Source: Inhella gelatinilytica (GTDB taxonomy: Bacteria; Pseudomonadota; Gammaproteobacteria; Burkholderiales; Burkholderiaceae_C). From it: DNA of 64,000 bases. Of the stretch, positions 27,538 to 35,514 are shown one piece after another. Within the stretch, counting starts at the first letter, position 1; every line of letters begins with the position of its first letter. The DNA lies in NCBI RefSeq assembly GCF_016093295.1, contig NZ_JAEDAL010000006.1, positions 124,001-188,000 on the forward strand. Reading direction: 5' to 3'. The notes below the pieces were generated by a model. That model saw only the letters and a program-made list of their open reading frames with translations. It ran no database searches and was not told the DNA's origin. A program made the position numbers and the translations under genes.

Positions 27538-28778
27538 GCCGCGCCCCGCAGAATGTCCACCGGCATCACCGCCGCCGCCTTGCGCGCCGGCAACCACGCC
27601 GCGAGCAGTGCCGACGCCAGCGCAAACCCGGCGGCGAGGGCGAACTGCTCGGGGCCCCAGTACACCGGCATTTGCGTCGGGTCCACGGCACCGGGCGGTT
27701 TGACCTCGATCTGGGCCAGCGCCTTCATCAACCCCGCGCCAAGAGCCAGGCCAATGGCGCTGCCCACCACACCCACTGCTGCGCCCTGGATCAGGAAGAT
27801 GCGCTGCAGTTCACGCGCGTGGAAGCCCATGCTTTTGAGGATGGCGATGTCTTTGGTTTTCTCCAGCGCCACGGTGGACAGCGTGTTGTAGATGCCCAGC
27901 GAGGCCACGACCAAGATGGCCGACACCACGGTGTACATGATGAGGTTGCGGATCACGAGCAGGGCCAGGATGTCTTGGCTGGCCTCGGTCCACGAGACGG
28001 ACTTATAGCCCCACTGCGCCTCCACTTGCGGGGCGACGGCGGCGGCGGCCTGCGGGTCGTCCATCTGCACCAGGATGCGGTTGACGCGGTTCTCGCGCCC
28101 GAGCAGGGCCTGGGCGCGGGCCAGTTTCACGAAGGCCTGGCCCTCGTCGTAGCCTTGGTTGCCGGTGCGGAACACGCCCACAACGCGCAGTGTGCGGGCC
28201 GCACCGCCGGCTGCCACCACACTCACGGGGCTGCCCACCCGCAGCTGAAACTGCTGCATCAAGGTGGCCCCGAGCACGATGCCGTTGGCGTCAGCGTTCA
28301 GGCTGTCCAGGCTGCCTTCGACCATCTTGCTTTCGATGGTCGAGACCCCCTTCATCGCCTCGGGCTCGATGCCCGAGAGTTGTAGGCCCTGCACCCGGCC
28401 CGCGAAGCTGAGCATGGCCGCGCCGGTCAGAACGGGCGCCGCCCGCAGGTGCTCGCGTTGGCGCAGCCCTTCCAGAACCTGGGGCCAGCCGCGGATGCCG
28501 CGCACCTCACGCTGCGGCTTGACGCGCGGGAGCTCCAGCGCCGCGTCGGGCCAGCGCAACGCAGCGGGCTGGGCCGGGGGCTGGCGAACGTCGTCGTAGA
28601 CCGTGATGTGGGGCGCGTTGTCCACCAGACGCTGAACAAAGTCGCGCTCCGAGCCGCGCATCAGGGCCGACACCGCCAGAAAAAACGCCACACCCAGCAC
28701 CACGCCGCCCAGGGCCACCAGGGTCTGACGTCGGCGGCCCCAGAGGTGGGTCCAGGCGATGGCAACCAGCACCCGCAT
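27534..28778 (-). CDS. MacB/LolE-like ABC transporter permease
   Basis: A 414-residue permease with the FtsX/MacB layout: one N-terminal membrane helix (QTLVALGGVVLGVAFFLAV), a periplasmic domain of about 230 residues, and three C-terminal helices from about residue 285 (LIMYTVVSAILVVASLGIYNT). The SMGFHARELQRIFLIQGA segment matches the coupling region of FtsX-type permeases. It is translationally linked to both neighbours. MacB-type systems work as mechanotransmission exporters of peptides, macrolides or lipoproteins; the substrate is unknown here. Confidence 0.9.
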   Translation of the reverse strand: MRVLVAIAWTHLWGRRRQTLVALGGVVLGVAFFLAVSALMRGSERDFVQRLVDNAPHITVYDDVRQPPAQPAALRWPDAALELPRVKPQREVRGIRGWPQVLEGLRQREHLRAAPVLTGAAMLSFAGRVQGLQLSGIEPEAMKGVSTIESKMVEGSLDSLNADANGIVLGATLMQQFQLRVGSPVSVVAAGGAARTLRVVGVFRTGNQGYDEGQAFVKLARAQALLGRENRVNRILVQMDDPQAAAAVAPQVEAQWGYKSVSWTEASQDILALLVIRNLIMYTVVSAILVVASLGIYNTLSTVALEKTKDIAILKSMGFHARELQRIFLIQGAAVGVVGSAIGLALGAGLMKALAQIEVKPPGAVDPTQMPVYWGPEQFALAAGFALASALLAAWLPARKAAAVMPVDILRGAA

Positions 28779-29770
28779 CAGGGCGCCACCCGCACGCGCT
28801 GGCCCGCCACCAGCCCTTCCGGGCGGGCTATCACCGCTTCACCCTCTTTGAGCCCCGAGCGGATCTCGACCCGCCCGTGCCCGGTGGCGCCGCGCTGCAC
28901 GGGCACGGGCTGTGCGCGCCCCTCCATCACACGCCACACCTGATCCGACTGAACAGCGGTGACGGGCAGCAGCAAGGCTTGGCTGCGGCGCGCCTGAATG
29001 ATGTTGGCATCCACCGTCATGCCCACCCGCAGGGCTGCCGGTGCGTCAATCAGCTTGACCTTGACGCGGTAGCTGCGGGCGATCGGGTCGCCTTTGGGGG
29101 GAATCGAGTCCACCGTGCCCTCGAACACGGCCGCGCCCAGCGCCGCAGCGCGCAACACCACCGGCTGCCCCACCGCGACACGGGCAATGTCTTCTTCGTC
29201 AATTTCCGTGCTGACCCGCAGCGTCGTGCCCCCGCCGATTTGAAAGAGCACCTGCCCCGCGGCCACAAATTGCCCCACTTCGGCCTCGCGCCGCAGCACC
29301 GGGCCCGAGGTGGGCGCCAGCAACTGCGCGTAGCCGCGTTGGGCCTGAATGCGGGCGATCTGTGCGCGCACCGCATCGCGCTCGGCCCGCGCCCGGTCGG
29401 CTTCGCTGGCTGCCACGAACTTTTGCGCCACCAGCGCTTCGGCGCGCTCCAAGGCCAGCTGGGCCGCACGCTCCCGGGCGTTGAGCTCTTGCAGTTGGGC
29501 CTCCACCTCGGCGGTCTCCAAGCGCGCCAGCACCTGCCCCTGCTTGACCATCTGCCCTTCTTCGGCCAACAGTTCGGCCAACCGACCGCCCACGCGCGGC
29601 GCCACCATCACCTGCAGCGCCGGCTCCACCGCCCCCGTGGCAAAGACGGCCTCGATGGCCTCGCCGCGGATGGGCTGCACCAACGCCACCCCGGTTGGCC
29701 GCTGTTTCACCAGCCACACGCTGCCCACCAGGAGCAGCGCCAGAAGTCCCACCATCAGAAGTCGCTTCAT
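28778..29770 (-). CDS. MacA/HlyD-type periplasmic adaptor (membrane fusion protein)
   Basis: A 330-residue adaptor. A single N-terminal membrane helix (LLMVGLLALLLVGSVWLV) is followed by half of a lipoyl domain, an alpha-hairpin of moderate length (LQELNARERAAQLALERAEALV), the second lipoyl half (LLAPTSGPVLRREAEVGQ), and beta-barrel and membrane-proximal domains. It should link the MacB-like permease to an outer membrane channel such as TolC, which is not in this window. Its stop and the permease start share one base (TGATG). The upstream region carries two perfect inverted repeats that may control the operon. Confidence 0.92.
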   Translation of the reverse strand: MKRLLMVGLLALLLVGSVWLVKQRPTGVALVQPIRGEAIEAVFATGAVEPALQVMVAPRVGGRLAELLAEEGQMVKQGQVLARLETAEVEAQLQELNARERAAQLALERAEALVAQKFVAASEADRARAERDAVRAQIARIQAQRGYAQLLAPTSGPVLRREAEVGQFVAAGQVLFQIGGGTTLRVSTEIDEEDIARVAVGQPVVLRAAALGAAVFEGTVDSIPPKGDPIARSYRVKVKLIDAPAALRVGMTVDANIIQARRSQALLLPVTAVQSDQVWRVMEGRAQPVPVQRGATGHGRVEIRSGLKEGEAVIARPEGLVAGQRVRVAP

Positions 29771-29800
29771 CCCTTCATCATGCGGGAGTTTGGTGGGCCC

Positions 29801-29861
29801 TCAGTTGCGGTGACGCAACTGACCCTCGCTTTACCTTTCATGACACAAGCGTCATGAAGGG
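29801..29861. repeat. Two adjacent inverted repeats in the divergent intergenic region
   Basis: The first (29801-29822) has perfect 9-bp arms, TCAGTTGCG and CGCAACTGA, around GTGA. The second (29834-29861) has perfect 8-bp inner arms, TTCATGAC and GTCATGAA, around ACAAGC, extending outward to 11 bp with one T/G mismatch. They lie 31-91 bp upstream of the MacA-like start and before the divergent hypothetical gene. Neither is followed by a T-run on either strand, so operator sites are likelier than terminators (inference). Confidence 0.6.
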
Positions 29862-29912
29862 CGCACTGGCACGCGGCAGCATGCCCCACTTTGGAGCGCA
29901 GGCAGGCGACGA

Positions 29913-30533
29913 ATGGTGGTGAGGGCACAGCAAGACAACCGGCCACGGGGGGCACCCTTCGCTGGAAACGGGCAAACATCCCTGGGCTGGCCGGCCCTTT
30001 ACCTCTCGGGGCCCCCTCGAACGCCGCAGGAGCGACTGTTGCACCATCTGGCGCACGCGTTCTACGCCTGCATTCCCGCCGATCTGCAAACCTATTGCGT
30101 ACTGACCGCAGAAATCGCCCGGCGTGCGCTGGCCCACTTTGGCCTGACAAGCCACTTGGAGCCTTGCCAGCTGTGGTGCGTAACGTCTCAAGCCAACTAT
30201 GCGGTGGGTTTCCTGGGGCGAGGCGCCCGGTCTCACAAGTGGGATGGCCACGTGGTCTGCCGAGTCGGCCCCTGGCTGCTCGACACCGCCCTGTTCCACT
30301 TTGAGCGGGAGTTCAGTCTGCCGGTGCCGCGCGTGGCCCTGGTACGGTCTTTTGCGGTGCCCACCCAAGCCCTGGCCCGCGCGACGGTGGGGCCGGACCG
30401 GGATGTGTGGTGGCTGCGCCCGCCCGGCGATGCCCCTACCACCCCACCCGTGGAGCCCGAAGCCCTCATCACGCAACACGCCCAGCGTTTGGTTGAACGA
30501 CTTCTCGCCATCGACCCCCTGATGCGGCCATAG
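29913..30533 (+). CDS. Hypothetical protein with possible Cys-His-Asp triad
   Basis: A 206-residue protein I do not recognise. It has no signal peptide or membrane segment, so it is probably cytoplasmic. Coding is supported by codon use and lack of a better frame. A helix carrying Cys62 (YCVLTAEIARRALAHFGL), then HKWDGHVVCRVGPWLLDTAL with His113 and Asp124, gives the order and spacing of papain-like/transglutaminase-fold enzymes: Cys at a helix start, His on one strand and Asp on the next. This is inference; the protein could instead be a non-catalytic member of that fold. It lies between the divergent exporter operon and the cyclophilin gene. Confidence 0.6.
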   Translation: MVVRAQQDNRPRGAPFAGNGQTSLGWPALYLSGPPRTPQERLLHHLAHAFYACIPADLQTYCVLTAEIARRALAHFGLTSHLEPCQLWCVTSQANYAVGFLGRGARSHKWDGHVVCRVGPWLLDTALFHFEREFSLPVPRVALVRSFAVPTQALARATVGPDRDVWWLRPPGDAPTTPPVEPEALITQHAQRLVERLLAIDPLMRP

Positions 30534-30588
30534 CCCCGGTGTGTCCCCTGCGAAAATAGTCGTTTTGGCCCGTCGCTTTTTTTCCGCC

Positions 30589-31503
30589 ATGAACGTTTTG
30601 AAATCCTGCCTGGCCGCTTTGAGTGCCGCGCTGCTGAGCACCACCTTGGCCGCCCAAACCCCCAAGACGTTGGTGCGCGTGACCACCGACCGGGGTCCGG
30701 TGGACCTGCTGCTGTACGACAACGACGCCCCCAAGACCGTCACGAATTTCCTGAACTACGTGCGGCGCGGCGCGTACGACAGCAGCTTCTTCCACCGCTT
30801 GGCGTCTGGTTTTGTGTTGCAGGGTGGGGGCTTCCGCTACAACGACGCCACGACGCCCCGCGCCACGGCCATCCCGGCCGACCCGGCGGTGCAGAACGAG
30901 TTCAGCCCCAGCCGTTCCAATGTGCGCGGCACCATTGCCATGGCCAAGCTGGGCGGCAATCCCGACAGCGCCACCAACCAGTGGTTCATCAACCTGGGCA
31001 ACAACGCCGGCAACTTGGATGGTCAGAACGGCGGCTTCACCGTGTTTGGCCGCGTCACCAGCGCGAGTTTGCCGGTCGTGGATGCCCTGGCCGCTTTGAA
31101 CGGTGTGAATGCGCAAGGCTGCAGCGGCGTGATGGGCGTCGCGGCGGGTGCTGTGGGGGAACTGCCCCTGAGCAAGGCACTGAGCAGCATGACTTGCAAC
31201 GCCATCTATGCGGACAACCTCGTGATGATGCGCAGCGTGCGGGAACTGCCCCGCAGCACGGTGTCGAGCGCCGATCGCATCTTCAACTATCTGGAAGCGG
31301 CCTTCCCGCAGTACGCCAACCCGGCCAACCCGGCCACCCTCTTCTTCGACGGCTACACCTTCCGCCACTACACCGGCCCCAACAGCTATGTGGGTGCCAA
31401 GGACGGGGTGATGTACTTCTTGATCCCTTCGCTGTCGCCCAACATCATTGCGTTCGGTTCGGTCGCCGACTGGCTGAAGACGGCCACGGACGCCGGGTAC
31501 TGA
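30589..31503 (+). CDS. Periplasmic cyclophilin-type peptidyl-prolyl isomerase with extra C-terminal domain
   Basis: A 304-residue exported protein. The signal peptide (LAALSAALLSTTLAAQ) is followed by a cyclophilin domain (about 23-200) with VTNFLNYVRRGAYDSSFFHRL, GFVLQGGG, NEFSPSRSNVRGTIAMA and the modified core NQWFINLGNN. Proline isomerisation in the periplasm is expected. Beyond it a C-terminal region of about 75 residues (RIFNYLEAAFPQYANPA, GYTFRHYTGPNSYVGAKDGVMYFL) resembles a small Tyr-rich beta domain recurrent in betaproteobacterial exported proteins. Its function is unknown. The start is set by the signal peptide; the longer frame adds 16 residues without a ribosome site. Confidence 0.88.
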   Translation: MNVLKSCLAALSAALLSTTLAAQTPKTLVRVTTDRGPVDLLLYDNDAPKTVTNFLNYVRRGAYDSSFFHRLASGFVLQGGGFRYNDATTPRATAIPADPAVQNEFSPSRSNVRGTIAMAKLGGNPDSATNQWFINLGNNAGNLDGQNGGFTVFGRVTSASLPVVDALAALNGVNAQGCSGVMGVAAGAVGELPLSKALSSMTCNAIYADNLVMMRSVRELPRSTVSSADRIFNYLEAAFPQYANPANPATLFFDGYTFRHYTGPNSYVGAKDGVMYFLIPSLSPNIIAFGSVADWLKTATDAGY

Positions 31504-31513
31504 AGCGGCTCGA

Positions 31514-32557
31514 TCACGTCCGGCTGGGCGCCGCCCGCGCAAGCGACGGCGCCCCGAGTTGACCGGGCACGGGGTGCTGCGATTCCAACTCCTCCCCGAG
31601 CGCCACCACCCGCCACAGGTGATCCAGGGCGCCGGCCAAATCGCCCCGGCGCTCCAGCAGCTGCGCCAGTTGACGGTGCGCCAGGCGTTGCTGCGGTTTG
31701 GCCTGGATGCGTTCAGCCAAATCCAGCGAGTGTTGAAGGCTGCGCACGGCGGAGGCCTCGTCGCCCCGCGCCAAGGCAATGTCGGTCCAGGTGCGGCTGG
31801 CGGCCGCTTCGAGCCACTGGTGATGCAGCCGCCCCGCCAGCCCCAAGGCCACCCGGCAATCGGCACTGGCCAGATTCAGGTCGCCACGCGCCAAGGCGGC
31901 GCGGGCCAAATACCAGTGGGCTTCGGCTTCGAATTCGGGATGCCCCCCGCGTCGTGACGCGGCCAGCGCGTGCGCAAACTGGCGCTCCGCCTCTTCCACG
32001 TGCCCGAGCTCCAACAGGCCCACGCCCAGGTTCAGCGCCAGTTTGGCGGCCAGGTAGTCATCGGCCAGGGCCTTCTGCGCCACAGCCGCCTCTCGATGAC
32101 AGCGCAGCCCACTGGCCCACGCCCCCATCGCGTAGTGAATCTGGCCCAGTCCGATGCGGGCTGAAACCGCCACCCGGGCATCTTGGGCCACCTCGGCCTC
32201 ATTCAAAGCCCGGGTCCATTGCTCATTGGCCTGCACATAGTGGCCTTGCTGATAGGCAACGCGGCCCAAGGCCTCAGCCAACCGGGCCGTCTGGGCGCGC
32301 CACCCGCCCATTGACGCTTCGCGCGCCCCGTCGGTCAGCGCAGGAGCCAACTCCATCGCCCGCCCCCGATGCTCGAGCAAATAAAAGCGCAGATACAACG
32401 CGTCGAGGGCATCCGCGACCTCCCCCCGCGCGCGCAAGGCCCGCTCGAGTGCCAGCAGGCGCAGCACCGCGCACGCCGGGTGTCGCTGCGCGACGGCCGA
32501 GAGGCGCCCGCGCAGCGCGCGGAGACATTCAGAGGTGGGGCTGAGTTCGGGTAGCAC
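31514..32557 (-). CDS. TPR-repeat protein
   Basis: A 347-residue helical, Ala/Leu-rich protein with several tetratricopeptide-like repeats (ARIGLGQIHYAMGAWASGLRCHREA, LALNLGVGLLELGHVEEAERQFAHAL, AHWYLARAALARGDLNLASA). There is no signal peptide, HTH or enzymatic domain. The repeats imply a protein-interaction scaffold, similar to the TPR parts of some Burkholderiales diguanylate cyclases and MalT-like regulators, but nothing is fused here. Translation appears to begin at a GTG (32557). It is convergent with the cyclophilin and divergent from the nag operon. Confidence 0.7.
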   Translation of the reverse strand: MLPELSPTSECLRALRGRLSAVAQRHPACAVLRLLALERALRARGEVADALDALYLRFYLLEHRGRAMELAPALTDGAREASMGGWRAQTARLAEALGRVAYQQGHYVQANEQWTRALNEAEVAQDARVAVSARIGLGQIHYAMGAWASGLRCHREAAVAQKALADDYLAAKLALNLGVGLLELGHVEEAERQFAHALAASRRGGHPEFEAEAHWYLARAALARGDLNLASADCRVALGLAGRLHHQWLEAAASRTWTDIALARGDEASAVRSLQHSLDLAERIQAKPQQRLAHRQLAQLLERRGDLAGALDHLWRVVALGEELESQHPVPGQLGAPSLARAAPSRT

Positions 32558-32654
32558 GGATCAAACGAAAAGGAATGGGACGGGGCCGCAGCAGGATAGC
32601 GAATCCCGCCAGAATTCCAGCCAGCGGGTGGCGGCATCATAAATTCCAGTTCAG

Positions 32655-32694
32655 TACCAATTGACCAGTCTTCATGTTGGTATTAGAGTGGTAT
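32655..32694 (+). promoter_or_regulatory. Candidate nag operon promoter with GntR-type operator
   Basis: Two ACCA half-sites (in TACCAATTGACCA, starting at 32655) face two TGGT half-sites (TGGTATTAGAGTGGT, 32678-32692), forming a dyad. TGGTAT occurs twice, 11 bp apart. A sigma-70-like promoter is embedded: TTGACC at 32661-32666, a 17-bp spacer, then TAGAGT at 32684-32689. HutC-subfamily GntR repressors commonly bind TGGT/ACCA half-sites, and one is encoded in the operon. The predicted transcript start falls only a few bases before the first ATG at 32700. Confidence 0.55.
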
Positions 32695-32699
32695 CCATT

Positions 32700-33629
32700 A
32701 TGAGCACACGGGCGTATGCGTCTCCTCCCCCCACCCAGTCTCCAGGTACGGGCTCTTTCCGGTATTGGATCGGCATTGACGGCGGCGGCACCCACACCCG
32801 CGCCCGGCTTTTCGATGCAAGCGGTCACCCCTTGGCCGAAGGCACCGCCGGGCCGTCCGCGCTGGGTCAAGGCGTCGAGCAGGCCTGGCGCCATGTGCAG
32901 CAGGCGGCCCAAGCCGCGGCGCGGGCCAGCGGCCTCCCGAGCCTGGACCTGTCGCAGTCCGTCATCGGGCTGGGCCTTTCGGGGGCCAACAACCCCCAGC
33001 ACGCGGCCGCTTTTGTGGCCGCCAACCCCGGCTTTGCCCAGGTGGTGCTGGAGGGTGATGCGGTCACCGGTGTTCTCGGCGCCCACGGTGGCCAAGCCGG
33101 TTCGCTGCTGATTGCGGGCACCGGCTCGATCGCCCTGGCGCACACCGCCGACGGGCAGCGCCGGCAAGCCGGCGGTTGGGGCTGGCTCAATGGCGACGAA
33201 GGCAGCGGCGCCTGGCTCGGCAAGGCGGCCCTGAGGTTGGCCCAGCGCGCCCTGGATGGGCGCGACCCGGCGGGGACGCTGGCCCGCGCCGTGTGGGCCC
33301 TGATTGGCAACACCGCCGAGGACCTGCTGCACTGGCAAGCCCAGGCAGGTCAGGCGCGCTTTGCCAGCTTGGCCCCGTTGGTGTTTGAGCATGCGCCCAG
33401 CGACGATCAAGCCCGCACTGCGCTCAAGACCGCCGTGCTGGACCTGGAAGACCTGGTGCGGGCCGTTGATCCGGAGGGCCAATTGCCCCTGGTCGTGAGT
33501 GGCAGCGTGGGCCAACGTCTGTCCTCCGCCTTCAGCGCCCCCCTTCAAGCGCGACTTCGCCCCGCCCTGGGCGACGCCATGGACGGCGCCCTGCGCTTGG
33601 CACGAGCCCACCTGGCCCCCTCTCTTTAG
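32700..33629 (+). CDS. nagK: N-acetylglucosamine kinase (BadF/BadG/BcrA ATPase family)
   Basis: A 309-residue sugar kinase of the ASKHA fold. The N-terminal phosphate motif is WIGIDGGGTHTRARLFD, followed by LEGDAVTGVLGAH, LLIAGTGSIAL and GWGWLNGDEGSGAWLGKAAL, all typical of BadF-family glucosamine/GlcNAc kinases. It would convert imported GlcNAc to GlcNAc-6-phosphate for NagA. It heads the nag operon; the GntR gene follows after 17 bp. The ATG at 32700 has only a weak GAGTGG upstream and may lie at the transcript 5' end. No other in-frame start exists before the conserved domain. Confidence 0.88.
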   Translation: MSTRAYASPPPTQSPGTGSFRYWIGIDGGGTHTRARLFDASGHPLAEGTAGPSALGQGVEQAWRHVQQAAQAAARASGLPSLDLSQSVIGLGLSGANNPQHAAAFVAANPGFAQVVLEGDAVTGVLGAHGGQAGSLLIAGTGSIALAHTADGQRRQAGGWGWLNGDEGSGAWLGKAALRLAQRALDGRDPAGTLARAVWALIGNTAEDLLHWQAQAGQARFASLAPLVFEHAPSDDQARTALKTAVLDLEDLVRAVDPEGQLPLVVSGSVGQRLSSAFSAPLQARLRPALGDAMDGALRLARAHLAPSL

Positions 33630-33646
33630 GATCACAAGGACCCCAG

Positions 33647-34390
33647 ATGCCCAAATCGGTGCTGGACTTTCGAGCGGACGAGGATTCGTCCTCGCCCCTG
33701 TATCTGCAGTTGGCCACCGCCTTGGCCCGGGCCATCAGCGAAGGTCGCTATCAAGCGAACGAGGCCCTCCCCAGTGAGCGGGTGCTGGCCGAAGAATTGA
33801 ACCTGTCGCGGGTGACCGCGCGCAAGGCCATTGAGCGACTGGTCGAGCAAGGCCTGATCGTGCGCAAGCGAGGCTCGGGCAACTACATCGCTCCCCGCCT
33901 GGAACAGCCCTTGACGCGGCTGTCCAGCTTTTCAGAAGAACTGCACCAGCGCGGCTTTGTGCCCCAGTCACGCTGGCTCACCCGGGGGTTCGCGGCCGCA
34001 GGCCCCGACGAGCAAATTGCCTTGGAATTGCGAACCGGGGAACGCGTGGCCCGCCTGGAACGCCAGCGTTTGGCTGACGGCGTGGTGATGGCGTTCGAGG
34101 TCAGCGTGTTGCCGCAGTCGGTGCTGCCCGACCCGGAGGCGGTGACTGCCTCGCTGTACGCGCACCTGACCCAAAGCGGTCAAGCGCCGGTGCGCGCCTT
34201 GCAACACATCCGCGCCTTGAATGCCGACGCCAAATTGGCCGGCCTGCTGGAGGTGCCCGTGGGCGCCGCCGTGCTGTTCATCACCCGTGTGGGCTATGTG
34301 GCCTCGGGCAAAGCGGTGGAGATGACGCATTCCTATTGCCGCAGTGACTATTACGACTTTGTGGCCGAAATGCGCCGGGAGCCGGCATGA
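33647..34390 (+). CDS. GntR/HutC-family repressor of the nag operon
   Basis: A 247-residue regulator. The N-terminal winged helix has LYLQLATALARAI, ALPSERVLAEELNLSRVTARKAIERL and the wing GLIVRKRGSGNYI. The C-terminal UTRA effector domain has LSSFSEELHQRGFVPQSR and a tail rich in aromatic residues. This is the HutC subfamily that includes NagR/NagQ/DasR, whose effectors are GlcNAc-6-P or GlcN-6-P. It probably represses its own operon through the TGGT/ACCA sites upstream of the kinase gene (inference). Its stop overlaps the nagA start as ATGA. Confidence 0.9.
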   Translation: MPKSVLDFRADEDSSSPLYLQLATALARAISEGRYQANEALPSERVLAEELNLSRVTARKAIERLVEQGLIVRKRGSGNYIAPRLEQPLTRLSSFSEELHQRGFVPQSRWLTRGFAAAGPDEQIALELRTGERVARLERQRLADGVVMAFEVSVLPQSVLPDPEAVTASLYAHLTQSGQAPVRALQHIRALNADAKLAGLLEVPVGAAVLFITRVGYVASGKAVEMTHSYCRSDYYDFVAEMRREPA

Positions 34391-35514
34391 CCTGCTTGAA
34401 GGGCCAGTTCCTGACGCCCGACGGGTTCCTGCTCGGCACGGTGACTGTGGCGCCACAGGGTCGAATCGCCGCTGTGGAGGGCGTGCCGCAATCCGAGGCC
34501 CAAGCCCGGAGCAGCGGCTTGCCGCTGTACCTGCCCGGCTTCATTGACACCCACGTGCATGGCGGCGGGGGCGCGGACACGATGGAAGGCGGCGAGGCCG
34601 TCCGCCAGCTGGCCCGCACCCACGCGCGGCACGGGACAACGTCATTGCTGGCCACAACAATGACCGCCCCGCTGGACGACATTCGGGCCGCACTCCAAGC
34701 CCTGGCCCCCGCCTGTGCCACGCGGGGCGCTCAGGAAGCGCGGGTGCTCGGCGTCCATTTGGAAGGCCCCTACATCAGCCCGGGTCGGCTGGGTGCCCAG
34801 CCGGACTACGTCAAGCCCTTGGCCCTGTCCGAGCTGCTGGCCCTGCATGCCTTGGCCCCCATTCGCCTCATCACCCTCGCGCCCGAACTCCCGGGGCACC
34901 TGGCCGTCATCCCCGACCTGGTGGCCCAGGGCATGCGCGTGCAAATCGGCCACAGCAACGGCGGCTACGAGGACGGGGTGGCCGCGCTGCAAGCCGGCGC
35001 TCACGGGTTCACCCACCTGTTCAACGCCATGAGCGCCTTGCACCACCGTGAACCGGGCATGGTGGGCGCCGCCTTGGCGCACGCGGACCACGCGGAGCTG
35101 ATTCCCGACTTGATCCACGTGCACCCCGGTGCCATCCGCACCGCTTTGCGGGCCATTCCTCGCCTCTTTTGCGTCACCGACTCCACCTCGGCGTCGGGCA
35201 TGCCCGATGGGGAGTACCGACTGGGTCGTCACACCGTGACCAAGTGCTTGGGCGGAGTGCGACTCGCCGATGGCACCTTGGCGGGCAGCACGCTGACGAT
35301 GGACCAGGCCTTACGCAACCTGGTGAACGCCTTGGGCTTGAGCCTGGCCGACGCCAGCCGTCGCTGCAGCACCTATGCCGCCGATTACCTCGGCCTGAAC
35401 GATCGCGGGCGTATTGCGGTCGGGGCCCACGCGGACGTGGTTGAACTGAATGCCGACCTGCGCTTGCAGGCCACCTATGTTGAAGGAGAACGAATTGAAT
35501 GCCATGCTGGCTGA
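34387..35514 (+). CDS. nagA: N-acetylglucosamine-6-phosphate deacetylase
   Basis: A 375-residue amidohydrolase that removes acetate from GlcNAc-6-P to give GlcN-6-P. The metal motif GFIDTHVHGGGG has His56 and His58. It is followed by GVHLEGPYISPGRLGAQ, the substrate-binding GHSNGGYEDG, FTHLFNAMSALHHREPG and FCVTDSTSASGMPDGEY with the catalytic Asp. Length matches NagA. It is coupled to the regulator by 4 bp and overlaps the SIS-domain gene by 11 bp. Confidence 0.95.
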   Translation: MTCLKGQFLTPDGFLLGTVTVAPQGRIAAVEGVPQSEAQARSSGLPLYLPGFIDTHVHGGGGADTMEGGEAVRQLARTHARHGTTSLLATTMTAPLDDIRAALQALAPACATRGAQEARVLGVHLEGPYISPGRLGAQPDYVKPLALSELLALHALAPIRLITLAPELPGHLAVIPDLVAQGMRVQIGHSNGGYEDGVAALQAGAHGFTHLFNAMSALHHREPGMVGAALAHADHAELIPDLIHVHPGAIRTALRAIPRLFCVTDSTSASGMPDGEYRLGRHTVTKCLGGVRLADGTLAGSTLTMDQALRNLVNALGLSLADASRRCSTYAADYLGLNDRGRIAVGAHADVVELNADLRLQATYVEGERIECHAG

